A stretch of DNA of 64,000 nucleotides, from the NCBI RefSeq assembly GCF_003595195.1, contig NZ_CP032418.1, forward strand, positions 1,500,501-1,564,500, in the 5' to 3' direction. Position numbers and translations under genes: made by a program. Below the pieces are notes generated by a model. The model worked only from the letters and a program-made list of their open reading frames with translations. It was not told where the DNA came from and did not search any database. The stretch comes from Paenisporosarcina cavernae. GTDB lineage: Bacteria; Bacillota; Bacilli; Bacillales_A; Planococcaceae. Below are positions 1 through 9,564 of this stretch, in pieces (position 1 is the stretch's first letter; every line of letters begins with the position of its first letter).

Positions 1-587
1 AACGATGGAATACCAATTATCATCGAAATGGTCATTCCTTTTTCCGTTTGATCTAGCGACGGCAAATTTCTCCATTGAATAGTCCATTTTTTCTTTTTTA
101 ATAATCGATATAAAAGTTGATACAACACGGAAAAAACAAACGATAATGAAAATGCGACATAGGAAATGATCGCAAACGTCACATGGATGAATAATAGCTC
201 CGAAACTAAATTTTCACCGACTGGTGAGCGCTCGAGTTGAACTGGTGCAAACGTATGAATCATCATCATGACAAAACCAATAATATTTAACGAAAAAACG
301 AGAATTTTCACCTTATACGTTAAATGTAACACAAGCGATAAGGTGATCAATAACCAAGCGTAAAAGTAAATCCCCTCAAAGAGTGTCAAGATGGGAAATC
401 GATTGGTCTCCATCATATATAAAACGAGAAAGATAGACTGTAATACCCATACAATGGATACTAGGTAAAATCCATATTTCTCTGCACGCTTATTTTGATA
501 GAAGAAATCGAGAAAGTATAAAACGAGGCTGATTGCGTATAGAACGACCATACCTTCATGCAATCTTGCCATGGTGATGTCTGTCAC
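1..587 (-). CDS. hemX: HemX/CcsA-type membrane protein, partial (3' end outside window)
   Basis: Integral membrane protein of the HemX/CcsA cytochrome c assembly family, which in Bacillus modulates glutamyl-tRNA reductase levels. About 195 codons are visible, running off the window edge. The start is GTG at 587, seven bases after a perfect AGGAGG; the peptide begins MTDITMARLHEGMVVLYAIS. Several hydrophobic segments follow, with a segment near residues 165-190 (LPSLDQTEKG) that matches the family pattern. It lies downstream of hemA on the same strand, as in the hemAXCDBL operon, but a terminator-like hairpin sits between the two. The family assignment is from recognition of the peptide and synteny; I am fairly sure. 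Confidence 0.85.
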   Translation of the reverse strand, partial: MTDITMARLHEGMVVLYAISLVLYFLDFFYQNKRAEKYGFYLVSIVWVLQSIFLVLYMMETNRFPILTLFEGIYFYAWLLITLSLVLHLTYKVKILVFSLNIIGFVMMMIHTFAPVQLERSPVGENLVSELLFIHVTFAIISYVAFSLSFVFSVLYQLLYRLLKKKKWTIQWRNLPSLDQTEKGMTISMIIGIPS

Positions 588-607
588 TTAGATTCCTCCT
601 TCCACAT

Positions 608-656
608 AAAAAAGGCGTTTCGCAATGACAGTGTATCCTGCTTTTACGAAAACGCC
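608..656 (-). terminator. Hairpin with U-tract between hemA and hemX
   Basis: On the minus strand GGCGTTT-TCG pairs with CG-AAACGCC (positions 614-656) and is followed by six T. A small inner CAG/CTG stem can form in the loop. It looks like an intrinsic terminator or attenuator inside the haem operon; readthrough to hemX would still be needed. Confidence 0.65.
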
Positions 657-711
657 TCCTTTGTTGTATCTTTTCAATCGTCCCTTGTTCATTCATTTTA
701 ATGGGTATAAA

Positions 712-2085
712 TTAATAAATCCACTCTGCACTTTTTTGAGCCGTTGTTTCATCAGCCTTTTGAGCTTGGCGAACCTTTTCCAGCTCTTGTTGCCGTTTCT
801 TTTCTACTTGAACTTCCTCTTCTATCCCAAAAATTTGTTGGAATAAAGCCAGTTGTTCATTAGCTTGCGAACTATTTGCAAGTTCTTTCGCTTGAAGAAT
901 AGGATCTTTTAATAATTGATTGATAATCGATTTTGTGTGTTTACTTAATATTTTACGCTCACGGTCCGTTAAGTCTGGCATTTTATTTTCAATACTAGCC
1001 ATTGTTTCTTCTTGTATGGTTAACGCTTTTTTTCGTAATGCAGAGATAACAGGCACTACGCCTAATGTTCCAACCCATTCATTAAATTCAGTAAGCTCTG
1101 ACTCGATCATTTTTTCAATCTCCATCGCAGAACGTTGTCTTTCTGCAAGATTCGCTTCTACTATTCCTTGTAAATCATCAATATCATACAAGAAAACGTT
1201 TGATAACTCTCCGATTCTTGGATCCAAATCACGAGGAACTGCAATATCTACCATGAATATTGGACGTCCTTTGCGAAGCTTTTCTACGAATTGCATTAAC
1301 TCATAGTCAATAACGAATTCAGTAGATCCAGTAGAACTAATTAAAATATCCGCTTCTAGCAACGTGCATTGAAGCTCCGATAAATGCTTTGCTTGTCCAC
1401 CAAATTTAGTCGCTAATTCTTGTGCTTTTTCAAAGGTACGATTAATCACCGTAATTTTTTCTGCCCCACTACCTTGCAGATTCTTAATCGATAATTCGCC
1501 CATTTTACCTGCGCCAAGAATGACAACATGCTTATTGCGAAGCGATCCGAAAATTTTCTTTCCAAGTTCCACCGCAGCGTAAGAAACTGATACGGCATTT
1601 TCACCTATTGCCGTTTCCGCATGTGCTTTTTTAGCAAACGTAACTGACTTTTTAAATAGTTCATTGAAAACAGTTCCTGTTGAACCTTCTTTTTGACCAT
1701 TTAAAAAGCTAGACTTCACTTGTCCTAAAATTTGCGTTTCTCCTAATACCATGGAGTCAATTCCAGAGGTAACTTGGAATAAATGACGTACTGCTTCATC
1801 TTTTTCATGTTGAAAAAGATAGGCGGAAAACGTCTCCATCGGTAAATCAAACCATTCGGACAAAAATTTCTTAATATAATATTTCCCGGTGTGTAGTTGG
1901 TCGACCACCGCATAAATTTCAGTGCGGTTACAAGTAGATACGACAACATTCTCCAGAATACTTTTTTGTTTTTGTAATTCCTTCATTGCATCAGGTAATT
2001 CAGCCTCTACAAAAGACAATCGCTCGCGAATTTCCACTGGTGCAGTTTTGAAGTTTACGCCCACTACTATGGTATGCATGGTCAC
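712..2085 (-). CDS. hemA: Glutamyl-tRNA reductase
   Basis: Reduces glutamyl-tRNA(Glu) with NADPH to glutamate-1-semialdehyde, the first committed step of C5 haem synthesis in the cytoplasm. Catalytic Cys52 sits in [11 protein letters not shown]; the NADPH-binding motif [12 protein letters not shown] lies near residue 190; the C-terminal dimerisation helix region ends at 457 residues, the usual Bacillus length. The GTG at 2085 has an AAAGGTG site six bases upstream; an in-frame ATG two codons later ([10 protein letters not shown]) is an alternative and aligns with the known B. subtilis start. First gene of the haem operon; a 7-1-7 PerR/Fur-like operator lies upstream, consistent with the known PerR control of hemA in B. 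subtilis. Confidence 0.96.
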   Translation of the reverse strand: MTMHTIVVGVNFKTAPVEIRERLSFVEAELPDAMKELQKQKSILENVVVSTCNRTEIYAVVDQLHTGKYYIKKFLSEWFDLPMETFSAYLFQHEKDEAVRHLFQVTSGIDSMVLGETQILGQVKSSFLNGQKEGSTGTVFNELFKKSVTFAKKAHAETAIGENAVSVSYAAVELGKKIFGSLRNKHVVILGAGKMGELSIKNLQGSGAEKITVINRTFEKAQELATKFGGQAKHLSELQCTLLEADILISSTGSTEFVIDYELMQFVEKLRKGRPIFMVDIAVPRDLDPRIGELSNVFLYDIDDLQGIVEANLAERQRSAMEIEKMIESELTEFNEWVGTLGVVPVISALRKKALTIQEETMASIENKMPDLTDRERKILSKHTKSIINQLLKDPILQAKELANSSQANEQLALFQQIFGIEEEVQVEKKRQQELEKVRQAQKADETTAQKSAEWIY

Positions 2086-2117
2086 ATGACACCTTTCCGT
2101 TCATTTTCATCGTACTA

Positions 2118-2126
2118 ATTATAGCA
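2118..2126 (-). promoter_or_regulatory. hemA promoter, extended -10
   Basis: Minus-strand TGC-TATAAT (TATAAT at 2118-2123 with the TG extension at 2125-2126). No good -35 hexamer is seen, as is common for extended -10 promoters. About 30 bases lie between it and the hemA start codon. Confidence 0.6.
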
Positions 2127-2192
2127 TAAACCCTCAGTTTTAAAGGATTTAATTGTGAACAAGGTATGAATTCCTGTCAGAAAACCGTTCAT

Positions 2193-2207
2193 TTAGAATC
2201 ATTCTAA
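2193..2207. promoter_or_regulatory. Perfect 7-1-7 palindrome, PerR/Fur-family operator candidate
   Basis: TTAGAATCATTCTAA is a perfect inverted repeat of the 7-1-7 type. It differs from the PerR consensus TTATAATNATTATAA by one symmetric change per arm. It lies between divergent hemA and a small membrane-protein gene, about 70 bases upstream of the best hemA -10. On the plus strand the -10-like TAGAAT falls inside the palindrome, so the plus-strand gene might be the regulated one. Confidence 0.55.
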
Positions 2208-2314
2208 TTAAGTCTATCAAACCTGCATTGTTCATGCAAAGACAAGGCTTAAAGCGGAACATTTCAGGAAGCCTAGCGTTCTATATAAAATACGATTTAT
2301 TGGAGAGGTTTACG

Positions 2315-2515
2315 ATGTTCGATGCAACAAAAGAATTTATCGCAAGTTTTCTAACCGTAACAAGTTGGCTTCTTGTGCCAATTATATTGCTTCTTATAGT
2401 TGGTACTTTAATTGATTGGCACTTACTATTTGTTTTAACTGGAATGGTACTATTGTTTGTTAGTATGCGAATAATCGCCGATAAGTTAACAAAATATGTT
2501 TCAAGAAATGGTTGA
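2315..2515 (+). CDS. Small two-helix membrane protein, function unknown
   Basis: 66-residue peptide starting MFDATKEFIASFL. Two hydrophobic stretches (about residues 13-29 and 34-51, each rich in L, V and I) predict a small integral membrane protein, with a basic C-terminal tail (RIIADKLTKYVSRNG). The ATG at 2315 is preceded by GGAGAGG at a normal distance; an upstream in-frame extension to 2228 has no ribosome site and was not used. Divergent from hemA, with a PerR-like palindrome in the shared upstream region. I do not recognise the family. Confidence 0.7.
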   Translation: MFDATKEFIASFLTVTSWLLVPIILLLIVGTLIDWHLLFVLTGMVLLFVSMRIIADKLTKYVSRNG

Positions 2516-2536
2516 TTCCTTTCAATCCATAGAAAA

Positions 2537-2566
2537 GAGACATGGCATCTACGCTTACCATGTCTC
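2537..2566 (-). terminator. Terminator after engB
   Basis: GAGACATGG / CCATGTCTC inverted repeat followed by TTTTC on the minus strand, 12 bases after the engB stop. It also lies just beyond the convergent small membrane-protein gene. Confidence 0.75.
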
Positions 2567-2578
2567 CTATTTGAATTA

Positions 2579-3178
2579 CTATCTCTCTATTTCTAGTTGC
2601 ATACGACGCTCAAGTTCCGCCCAAGCTTCATCGAATCCTTTTCCTGTCTCAGCGGAAAAAAGAATGAGTGTATCATGAGCTTCCATATCTAATTCTTCCC
2701 GAATCATTTTCCGGTGCTTTTCCCACTTACCTTTTGGGATTTTATCTGCTTTTGTCGCGATAACCACACACGGAATATTATAATGTTTCAAGAAATCATA
2801 CATCATACAGTCATCATCACTCGGTGGATGACGTAAATCGACGATTTGAACTACTGCTTTTAATACATCTCGACTTGTAATGTATTCTTCAATCATCCGT
2901 CCCCATGCTTCACGCTCTTTTTTGGAAACTTTTGCATATCCGTATCCGGGAACATCCACGAAAAACAATTGTTCTTCAATTTTATAAAAATTTAGCGTTT
3001 GTGTTTTCCCGGGTTTAGAAGAAATTCTGGCCATACTTTTTCTGCCGATCATCTTGTTAATAAAAGACGATTTCCCAACATTCGAACGACCAGCTAAAGC
3101 AAACTCTGGAAGTCCACCTTCTGGATATTGTTCAGGACGAACTGCGCTAATTACTAATTCTACGTTATGGACTTTCAT
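2579..3178 (-). CDS. engB: Ribosome-biogenesis GTPase EngB/YsxC
   Basis: TRAFAC-class GTPase needed for late assembly of the 50S subunit. G1 is GRSNVGKSS near residues 30-38, G3 is DVPGYG near 75, G4 is TKAD near 142 and the SAE of G5 is near 174. Length 199 residues against about 195 in Bacillus. The ATG overlaps the lon stop codon by four bases (ATGA), so the two are translationally coupled, the same arrangement as lonA-ysxC in B. subtilis. Confidence 0.96.
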   Translation of the reverse strand: MKVHNVELVISAVRPEQYPEGGLPEFALAGRSNVGKSSFINKMIGRKSMARISSKPGKTQTLNFYKIEEQLFFVDVPGYGYAKVSKKEREAWGRMIEEYITSRDVLKAVVQIVDLRHPPSDDDCMMYDFLKHYNIPCVVIATKADKIPKGKWEKHRKMIREELDMEAHDTLILFSAETGKGFDEAWAELERRMQLEIER

Positions 3179-5499
3179 GAGAGTCCTCCTTCTAACGCGA
3201 TACGAAGAACTTCATCTGCTTGTGATACTAATTTAAACGTTAAATCATCACGAACACTTTCTGGAATATCTTCAATGTCTCGTTCATTGTCTTTCGGTAA
3301 AACAATTGTCGTTAAACCTGCGCGGTGAGCGCTTAACGTCTTTTCTTTCACACCGCCTATCGGTAATACTCTGCCACGTAACGTAATTTCACCTGTCATC
3401 CCAACTTCACGTCTAATAGGTCGCTTAGAAAGTGCAGAAACTAACGCTGTAGCGATTGTGATTCCTGCCGATGGACCATCTTTTGGAACTGCCCCTTCCG
3501 GAACATGAATATGAATATCACATGTTTCATGAAAATCAGCATCGAGTCCAAATTCTTCTGATTTTGATCGCACGAAGGACAGAGCAGTTTGAGCAGATTC
3601 CTTCATCACATCGCCTAATTTACCGGTTAATATTAATTTCCCTTTACCTGGAGAAAGCGATACTTCAATTTGTAAGGTATCTCCACCAACAGTCGTATAA
3701 GCAAGTCCTGTTGCCACACCAATTTGATTTTCTGTTTCCGCTTGTCCGTATCGGAACTTGTGCTTTCCAATGAGCTCTTCCAAATTTTTCGTTGAAATAA
3801 TCATTTTTTTCTTTTCAGAAGAAACAACGATTTTTGCTACTTTACGACAAATAGACGCGATTTGACGCTCCAAGCTTCGAACTCCTGCTTCACGTGTATA
3901 ATAGCGAACTAAACTCCGAATAGCATCTTCTCTAATTTGTAATTGAGACTTGGATAGTCCATGCTCCTTTAACTGACGAGGAACTAAATGGTTTTTCGCA
4001 ATTTCTATTTTTTCCATTTCCGTGTATCCAGCAATCGTGATAATTTCCATCCGATCACGAAGTGGACCTGGAATGGTACTTAAATCATTTGCCGTAGCAA
4101 TAAATAGAACATTTGATAAATTATATGGCTCTTCTAGATAGTGATCACTAAAGGAATGATTTTGTTCAGGATCGAGCACTTCTAACATCGCTGCAGAAGG
4201 ATCACCTCGAAAATCATTGGACATTTTATCAATTTCATCTAGTAAAAAGACTGGATTAATCTTTCCAGCTTTTTTCATGCCTTGTATAATTCTTCCTGGC
4301 ATCGCACCTACATACGTTCTACGATGTCCTCGAATTTCCGACTCATCTCGTACTCCACCTAACGAAATTCGTACAAATTGGCGTCCAAGTGATTCCGCAA
4401 TGGATCTTGCCAACGACGTCTTTCCTACTCCTGGAGGGCCTGCTAAACATAAGATCGGGCCACGAAGAGATTGAGTCAATTGACGAACAGCTAAGTATTC
4501 TAATACTCGTTCTTTCACTGATTCTAATCCATCATGGTCACGATTTAATATTTTTTCGGCATGGTGTATATCGAGTCGATCTTTTGTAGCGTCTGACCAT
4601 GGTAAAGAAACAAGCCATTCGAGATAGTTACGAATAACGCCACTTTCCGCAGCTGCTGCAGGAAGTTTTTCATAACGATCTAATTCTTTCAACGCTACTT
4701 TTTTCGTAGATTCTGGCATTTTGACGTCTTCGATTTTTTTCTTCAGATCGGCAATTTCACCAGTTTTTCCTTCTTTATCGCCTAATTCCGTTTGAATTGC
4801 TTTCATTTGTTCTCGCAAGTAAAACTCTTTTTGAGTTCGCTCCATGGCTTGTTTGACTCGTGCGTTAATTTTCTTTTCCATTTGAATAATCTCTTGCTCA
4901 TTATGCAAACGATTCACTAACCATTCTAAACGCTCTAGTACGTCAAACATTTCTAATACTTCCTGTTTCCCACTGATTTTAAGTGGTAAGTACGATGCGA
5001 CCATATCAGCTAATCTACCAGGTTCTTCAATATCAGCTACAGTAGCGTACGTTTCAGATGTTACTTTTTTAGAAACTTTCGAATACTTTTCGAAATACTC
5101 CAAGAGCATTCTCATTAATGCCTCATGCTCAGACGTTTTATCTGTAGAATCGTCATAATTTTTAATCGTTACTTCTGAGAAAGTATCTCCTTCCTCGTAA
5201 TGACTCCATTTTGCACGATTTAATCCTTCGACAAGAACTCGAATCGTTCCGTTCGGAAGTTTAATCATTTGATTTACTTTTGCTAACGTACCCACTTCAT
5301 ACAAATCATCTGATTCCGGATTTTCAACATTCATCTCTTTTTGAGTGGCAAGAAAAACTAAACTATCTGATAGCATTGCATGTTCCAGCGCAGCTACAGA
5401 ACGTTCTCTTCCTACATCAATATGTAATACCATCGTTGGGAAGACCATCAACCCTCTTAGTGGTAATAATGGTACTTGTTGCTGTTTCTTTTTCACCAT
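3175..5499 (-). CDS. lon: ATP-dependent protease Lon (LonA type)
   Basis: AAA+ serine protease that degrades misfolded and regulatory proteins in the cytoplasm. N-terminal substrate-binding domain ([20 protein letters not shown]), Walker A GPPGVGKT near residue 355, Walker B FLLDEIDK, and the Ser-Lys protease domain with [14 protein letters not shown] containing the catalytic Ser. The start is ATG 5499: GGAGGTGA sits nine bases upstream, and the resulting 774 residues match the Bacillus LonA length; the open frame continues 16 codons further without a better start. Followed immediately by engB. The separate lonB gene that lies between lonA and clpX in B. subtilis is absent here. Confidence 0.97.
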   Translation of the reverse strand: MVKKKQQQVPLLPLRGLMVFPTMVLHIDVGRERSVAALEHAMLSDSLVFLATQKEMNVENPESDDLYEVGTLAKVNQMIKLPNGTIRVLVEGLNRAKWSHYEEGDTFSEVTIKNYDDSTDKTSEHEALMRMLLEYFEKYSKVSKKVTSETYATVADIEEPGRLADMVASYLPLKISGKQEVLEMFDVLERLEWLVNRLHNEQEIIQMEKKINARVKQAMERTQKEFYLREQMKAIQTELGDKEGKTGEIADLKKKIEDVKMPESTKKVALKELDRYEKLPAAAAESGVIRNYLEWLVSLPWSDATKDRLDIHHAEKILNRDHDGLESVKERVLEYLAVRQLTQSLRGPILCLAGPPGVGKTSLARSIAESLGRQFVRISLGGVRDESEIRGHRRTYVGAMPGRIIQGMKKAGKINPVFLLDEIDKMSNDFRGDPSAAMLEVLDPEQNHSFSDHYLEEPYNLSNVLFIATANDLSTIPGPLRDRMEIITIAGYTEMEKIEIAKNHLVPRQLKEHGLSKSQLQIREDAIRSLVRYYTREAGVRSLERQIASICRKVAKIVVSSEKKKMIISTKNLEELIGKHKFRYGQAETENQIGVATGLAYTTVGGDTLQIEVSLSPGKGKLILTGKLGDVMKESAQTALSFVRSKSEEFGLDADFHETCDIHIHVPEGAVPKDGPSAGITIATALVSALSKRPIRREVGMTGEITLRGRVLPIGGVKEKTLSAHRAGLTTIVLPKDNERDIEDIPESVRDDLTFKLVSQADEVLRIALEGGLS

Positions 5500-5561
5500 A
5501 CAGGAAGTCACCTCCATTCGATTCTTTCCCATTCCTGCGACTCTCAAACATATGGAAGAAA

Positions 5562-5610
5562 AAGCCGACTAGCGACATTATGCGTTAAAAACGTAAGTCG
5601 AAGTCAGCTT
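5562..5610 (-). terminator. Terminator between clpX and lon
   Basis: On the minus strand AAGCTGACTTCGAC pairs with GTCGCTAGTCGGCTT, followed by TTTC. It lies 12 bases after the clpX stop codon and isolates clpX from lon. Confidence 0.7.
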
Positions 5611-5622
5611 TCCTATCACATA

Positions 5623-6891
5623 CTATGCAGACGTTTTTTCGTCGTTTACTTCTAATACAGTGCCATCCTCCAAGATCAATTTCGGTTGAGCTTGATTCGT
5701 AATCGCTTCTTTTGTAATAACACACTCTTTAATATCATCTCTTGAAGGTAATTCATACATAACATCAAGCATGATATTTTCGATAATAGATCGTAATCCA
5801 CGAGCTCCAGTTTTTCGTTCAATGGCAAGTTTTGCAATTTCAACCAATGCATCATCTTCAAATGTTAATTGTACATTATCGATTTCAAGCATTTTTTGAT
5901 ACTGTTTTACTAATGCATTTTTTGGCTCAGTTAGAATTTGAACTAAAGCAGCTTCGTTCAACTGTTCTAAGTTTGCTAAAACAGGTAAACGACCAATAAA
6001 TTCTGGTATTAATCCGAATTTCAACAAATCTTCTGGGATTAAAGCAGACAATAATGATGCCGCCTCTAATTCATCTTTATTTGGATCTGCGCCAAAACCG
6101 ATTACTTTTTGACCAAGACGACGTTTAATAATTTGTTCAATTCCATCAAAAGCTCCACCTACGATAAACAGAATGTTCGTAGTATCAATTTGAATGAATT
6201 CTTGATGTGGATGCTTGCGACCACCTTGTGGTGGAACACTTGCAACTGTTCCTTCTAAAATTTTCAGAAGGGCTTGTTGAACACCTTCACCCGATACATC
6301 ACGCGTAATTGATGGATTTTCGGATTTACGTGCGACTTTATCGATTTCATCGATATAAATAATTCCTTTTTCTGCTTTCTCCACATCGTAATCAGCTGAT
6401 TGGATTAATTTAAGAAGAATGTTTTCTACGTCTTCTCCTACATAACCTGCTTCAGTTAAGGAAGTAGCATCCGCAATTGCAAAAGGAACATTTAAAATTC
6501 GTGCTAATGTTTGAGCAAGTAACGTTTTACCACTACCAGTTGGTCCAATGATCACAATATTGGATTTTGATAGCTCCACATCCTCGATTTTGCTAGATGT
6601 ATTCACACGTTTGTAATGATTATAGACAGCTACAGATAAAGATTTTTTCGCTTTTTCCTGTCCAATCACATACTCATCTAGAATCGCCATTATTTCTTTT
6701 GGCTTCGGAACTTCTTTAAACTCAGTTTCTTCTTCTGTACCTAACTCTTCTTCGACAATCTCCGTACATAACTCGATACATTCATCACAAATATATACAC
6801 CTGGTCCTGCAACCAGCTTTCGAACTTGTTCTTGGGATTTACCACAGAAGGAGCACTTTAAATTACCTTTTTCATCGTTAAATTTAAACAT
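5623..6891 (-). CDS. clpX: ATP-dependent Clp protease ATPase subunit ClpX
   Basis: Hexameric AAA+ unfoldase that feeds substrates to ClpP. The N-terminal zinc domain has CSFCGK (near residues 11-16) and CDECIELC (near 34-41); Walker A is GPTGSGKT near 115; the pore loop GYVGEDVE and Walker [10 protein letters not shown] follow; the IGF tripeptide for ClpP docking is present in QKVIGFGAD. The start is ATG 6891 ([13 protein letters not shown]) with AGGGGTG at six bases; a GTG three codons earlier is less well placed. 422 residues, normal for Bacillus (420). Own promoter upstream and a terminator downstream. Confidence 0.97.
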   Translation of the reverse strand: MFKFNDEKGNLKCSFCGKSQEQVRKLVAGPGVYICDECIELCTEIVEEELGTEEETEFKEVPKPKEIMAILDEYVIGQEKAKKSLSVAVYNHYKRVNTSSKIEDVELSKSNIVIIGPTGSGKTLLAQTLARILNVPFAIADATSLTEAGYVGEDVENILLKLIQSADYDVEKAEKGIIYIDEIDKVARKSENPSITRDVSGEGVQQALLKILEGTVASVPPQGGRKHPHQEFIQIDTTNILFIVGGAFDGIEQIIKRRLGQKVIGFGADPNKDELEAASLLSALIPEDLLKFGLIPEFIGRLPVLANLEQLNEAALVQILTEPKNALVKQYQKMLEIDNVQLTFEDDALVEIAKLAIERKTGARGLRSIIENIMLDVMYELPSRDDIKECVITKEAITNQAQPKLILEDGTVLEVNDEKTSA

Positions 6892-6916
6892 TCGATTCAC
6901 CCCTATTCAAGCCACA

Positions 6917-6945
6917 ATCTTACAAGATTAATTCCTCATTATCAA
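6917..6945 (-). promoter_or_regulatory. clpX promoter (sigma-A type)
   Basis: TTGATA (6940-6945) and TAAGAT (6917-6922) with a 17-base spacer on the minus strand, 25 bases before the clpX start. Confidence 0.6.
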
Positions 6946-6985
6946 GGAATTCGATTGAGCAATATGTATTCTATGTAGGATGGAA

Positions 6986-7017
6986 AACAAGGCACGGATT
7001 TACACCCGCGCCTTGTT
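6986..7017 (-). terminator. Terminator after tig
   Basis: Twelve-base stem AACAAGGCGCGG / CCGTGCCTTGTT with an eight-base loop, then TTCC on the minus strand; 18 bases after the tig stop. The A and U flanks make it nearly symmetric. Confidence 0.8.
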
Positions 7018-7034
7018 CCATTTATTTCATTATC

Positions 7035-8318
7035 TTACTTAATTTTTGCGTTATCAACTAAGAAGTCGATTGTTTTTTGCATTTTTAAATCATTTTCTAA
7101 AGCAAATGTGCCACCTAATGCTGTGCGAATTTGCTCTGTTGTCATGTTGAATTGTTGACTCATTTTTTCCATTTCCGCATTTACTTCTTCTTCTGAAGCT
7201 GTAAATCCTTCTGCTTCAGCAATTGCTTCTAATGTTAAGGAAACACGAACGCGTTTCTCCGCATCTTCTTTCATTTGAGCACGAAGCGCATCTTCGTCTT
7301 GACCAGAGAACTGGAAGTAAAGGTCTAAATTCATTCCTTGCGATTGAAGACGTTGAGCGAAATCGTTCATCATACGATCTACTTCTGAATCGATCATTGC
7401 TTGTGGAATTTCCATTTCGGCATTGTCTGCAGCTTTTTCTACTAACTCATCTTTTAACGCATTGTCAGCAGCAGTTTCTTTTTCTTTTGCTGTACGTTCT
7501 TTCAATTGAGCACGTAAAGCATCCATTCCTTCAACAGTTCCATCAATCATTTTCGCAAATTCATCATTTAGTTCAGGAAGTTCTTTTCCTTTTACTTCTT
7601 TAACTGTCACTTTAAACGTTGCTTCTTTACCCGCTAATTCTTCTGCGTGGTATTCTTCTGGGAACGTTACAGTGATGTCTTTAGATTCGCCAGCTTTCAC
7701 ACCAACTAATTGCTCTTCAAATCCTGGAATAAATGAACCAGAACCGATTTCTAAATCGTGGTCTGTTCCTTTTCCGCCTTCAAATGCTTCTTCACCAAGG
7801 AATCCTTCAAAATCGATTGTAGCAGTATCGCCTTCTTCGATTGCTCCATCCTCTTTAACGACCATTTCAGCGTGACGTTGTTGTTGATCTTGTAATTGAG
7901 CATCAATTTCTTCGTCTGTAACAGAAGCGTCTTCTTTAGATACTTCTAAACCTTTATAGTCGCCTAACTTCACTTCAGGTTTAACTGTAACTTTCGCTGT
8001 GAAAATTAAGTTTTCCCCTTTTTCCATTTTCTCAATATCGATTTCAGGACGATCAACAGGGTCAATTCCTGCTTCGTCAACTGCATTCGCATAAGCGTCA
8101 GGTAAGATGAAATCTAATGCATCTTGGTATAAAGATTCTACACCGAAACGTTGTTCAAACATTTTACGTGGCATTTTCCCTTTACGGAAACCAGGTACGT
8201 TAATTTCTTTTACTACTTTTTGGAACGCTTTGTCTAAGCCTTCATTTACTTTTTCTGCAGGAACTTCCACCGTTAATACTCCAGTGTTTCCTTCTTGTCT
8301 TTCCCATTTTGCTGTCAT
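7035..8318 (-). CDS. tig: Trigger factor, ribosome-bound chaperone and prolyl isomerase
   Basis: Docks on the ribosomal exit tunnel through ribosomal protein uL23 and folds nascent chains. The ribosome-binding signature [17 protein letters not shown] is near residues 43-59; an FKBP-type PPIase domain covers about 160-245 ([20 protein letters not shown]); the C-terminal helical arms follow. 427 residues, normal for the family. GGAGG lies eight bases before the ATG. Monocistronic: own promoter and terminator. Confidence 0.97.
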   Translation of the reverse strand: MTAKWERQEGNTGVLTVEVPAEKVNEGLDKAFQKVVKEINVPGFRKGKMPRKMFEQRFGVESLYQDALDFILPDAYANAVDEAGIDPVDRPEIDIEKMEKGENLIFTAKVTVKPEVKLGDYKGLEVSKEDASVTDEEIDAQLQDQQQRHAEMVVKEDGAIEEGDTATIDFEGFLGEEAFEGGKGTDHDLEIGSGSFIPGFEEQLVGVKAGESKDITVTFPEEYHAEELAGKEATFKVTVKEVKGKELPELNDEFAKMIDGTVEGMDALRAQLKERTAKEKETAADNALKDELVEKAADNAEMEIPQAMIDSEVDRMMNDFAQRLQSQGMNLDLYFQFSGQDEDALRAQMKEDAEKRVRVSLTLEAIAEAEGFTASEEEVNAEMEKMSQQFNMTTEQIRTALGGTFALENDLKMQKTIDFLVDNAKIK

Positions 8319-8387
8319 CTATAAAACCTCCAACTGTTAATTTCGCCTGTATGAATCATATATTTACGATGATTTTACAACTAGTCT

Positions 8388-8415
8388 AGTATAGCATAGT
8401 TCACATTTCTTTCAA
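8388..8415 (-). promoter_or_regulatory. tig promoter (sigma-A, extended -10)
   Basis: TTGAAA (8410-8415), 16-base spacer, TATACT (8388-8393) with a TGC extension on the minus strand. It lies in the gap between the TPR gene and tig. Confidence 0.7.
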
Positions 8416-8420
8416 CTTTT

Positions 8421-9371
8421 TCACTGTATTCTACTTTCAAAAAAACGCTCCAAATCTAAGATAGGTGTGTGCTTTTCGAAATTCTCTACGCCGCTACTAA
8501 TAAATAACGATTCAATGTAGTTTGTATAACGTGAAGCAATTGTAGCAGGTTCTTCTTCAGAGATAGGGTTTGGATAACAAAGAAGGAAGTGCCGAATGAC
8601 TATTTCCTCTGCCATTTCCAAAAAATCAGGATGCTGAGCTAATTGTCGGTGCAACGCTTCTAGTACTTGTCGATTTGTTTCTAAATGAATCGGTAAGTCT
8701 AATTCTGCCGGAGTCACGGTTATTTTTTTTCCGAATTTGATTATATCTACATCGTTTGAGACCTTCAATTCAACAAGTGCCATTAGCGCGAATGACTTGG
8801 ACAACTCTGGTAAGTCCGAATGACCTGCAACTTCCATTAATATTGGGACGCTAGCTTCTTCCGATTCCTTCGTGAGATCCGAGATGAATTGTTGTTGCTG
8901 TAGCTCTGTCCACGAAGTAAACTTTTCAATTTCAAATGGAATCACTTGCTTTTTCTCCATTAGACGCTTGCTTAAGTCGAGCAATTGTAGAAAGGTTGGT
9001 CTTTTCGAGAAAGGCAAAATGTTTTCTTCTAGCAATGGTTCAATAATTGTTACCACATCTTTGAAATTGCGCAGCTCCATTAAGATAGAGACATATAACT
9101 CAATGGATTCTACATAATTCGACGACCCAACTTGCAAGATATTTTCGACGACCTCTTTCGCTTCTAATAATTCCTTCATTTCGAATAAACACACAGCATA
9201 TATGAATAAATCCGCTTCTTCTAAGTTCATCAAAGCACTCGCTTGTTCAAAGCACTCGATCGCTTCTTCAAACCGTCCACTTTCTGCAAATTGTTTTGCA
9301 TTTACTAAATATTTTTCAGCGGTGCCTGGAAATAGCACAAGATTATTTATACTTTTATTTTCTTTTTTCAT
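8421..9371 (-). CDS. ysoA: TPR-repeat protein, YsoA-like
   Basis: 316-residue cytoplasmic protein with tetratricopeptide-like helices near the N-terminus (AEKYLVNAKQFAESGRFEEA and the following pair) and acidic helical repeats beyond. Position between a tRNA gene and tig corresponds to ysoA of B. subtilis, whose function is not established. The start is ATG 9371 with GGCGGTGG just upstream. The frame stays open back to 9548 but that extension would run through the tRNA-Arg terminator, so it is not coding. No terminator is visible between it and tig. Confidence 0.8.
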   Translation of the reverse strand: MKKENKSINNLVLFPGTAEKYLVNAKQFAESGRFEEAIECFEQASALMNLEEADLFIYAVCLFEMKELLEAKEVVENILQVGSSNYVESIELYVSILMELRNFKDVVTIIEPLLEENILPFSKRPTFLQLLDLSKRLMEKKQVIPFEIEKFTSWTELQQQQFISDLTKESEEASVPILMEVAGHSDLPELSKSFALMALVELKVSNDVDIIKFGKKITVTPAELDLPIHLETNRQVLEALHRQLAQHPDFLEMAEEIVIRHFLLCYPNPISEEEPATIASRYTNYIESLFISSGVENFEKHTPILDLERFFESRIQ

Positions 9372-9489
9372 CGTTCCACCGCCTTTATCACATATATACT
9401 CATTCAAAGAGTATCTGCAAATGTCACTCATTTCAAGTATCAACAAACTCTTTCGAGTATCAGTCGTTTCGATTTCACGGGCAATAAAA

Positions 9490-9530
9490 AAAGCGCTGTT
9501 ACTCCCATAAACGGAAATAACGAGCACTTT
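9490..9530 (-). terminator. Terminator of the tRNA-Arg gene
   Basis: Minus-strand AAAGTGCTCGTTA pairs with TAACAGCGCTTT (one bulged C), followed by an uninterrupted run of T. It lies 35 bases after the tRNA 3' end. Confidence 0.85.
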
Positions 9531-9564
9531 TTCTTCATCTACCATCAACCTGCAGATGAACTTA

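Noticed and set aside
625-846. 73-codon plus-strand ORF over the hemA end
   Set aside because: Antisense to hemA, low-complexity hydrophobic composition, no ribosome site.
9372-9548. N-terminal extension of the TPR gene
   Set aside because: The frame is open but crosses the tRNA-Arg terminator and lacks a ribosome site; the ATG at 9371 has one.
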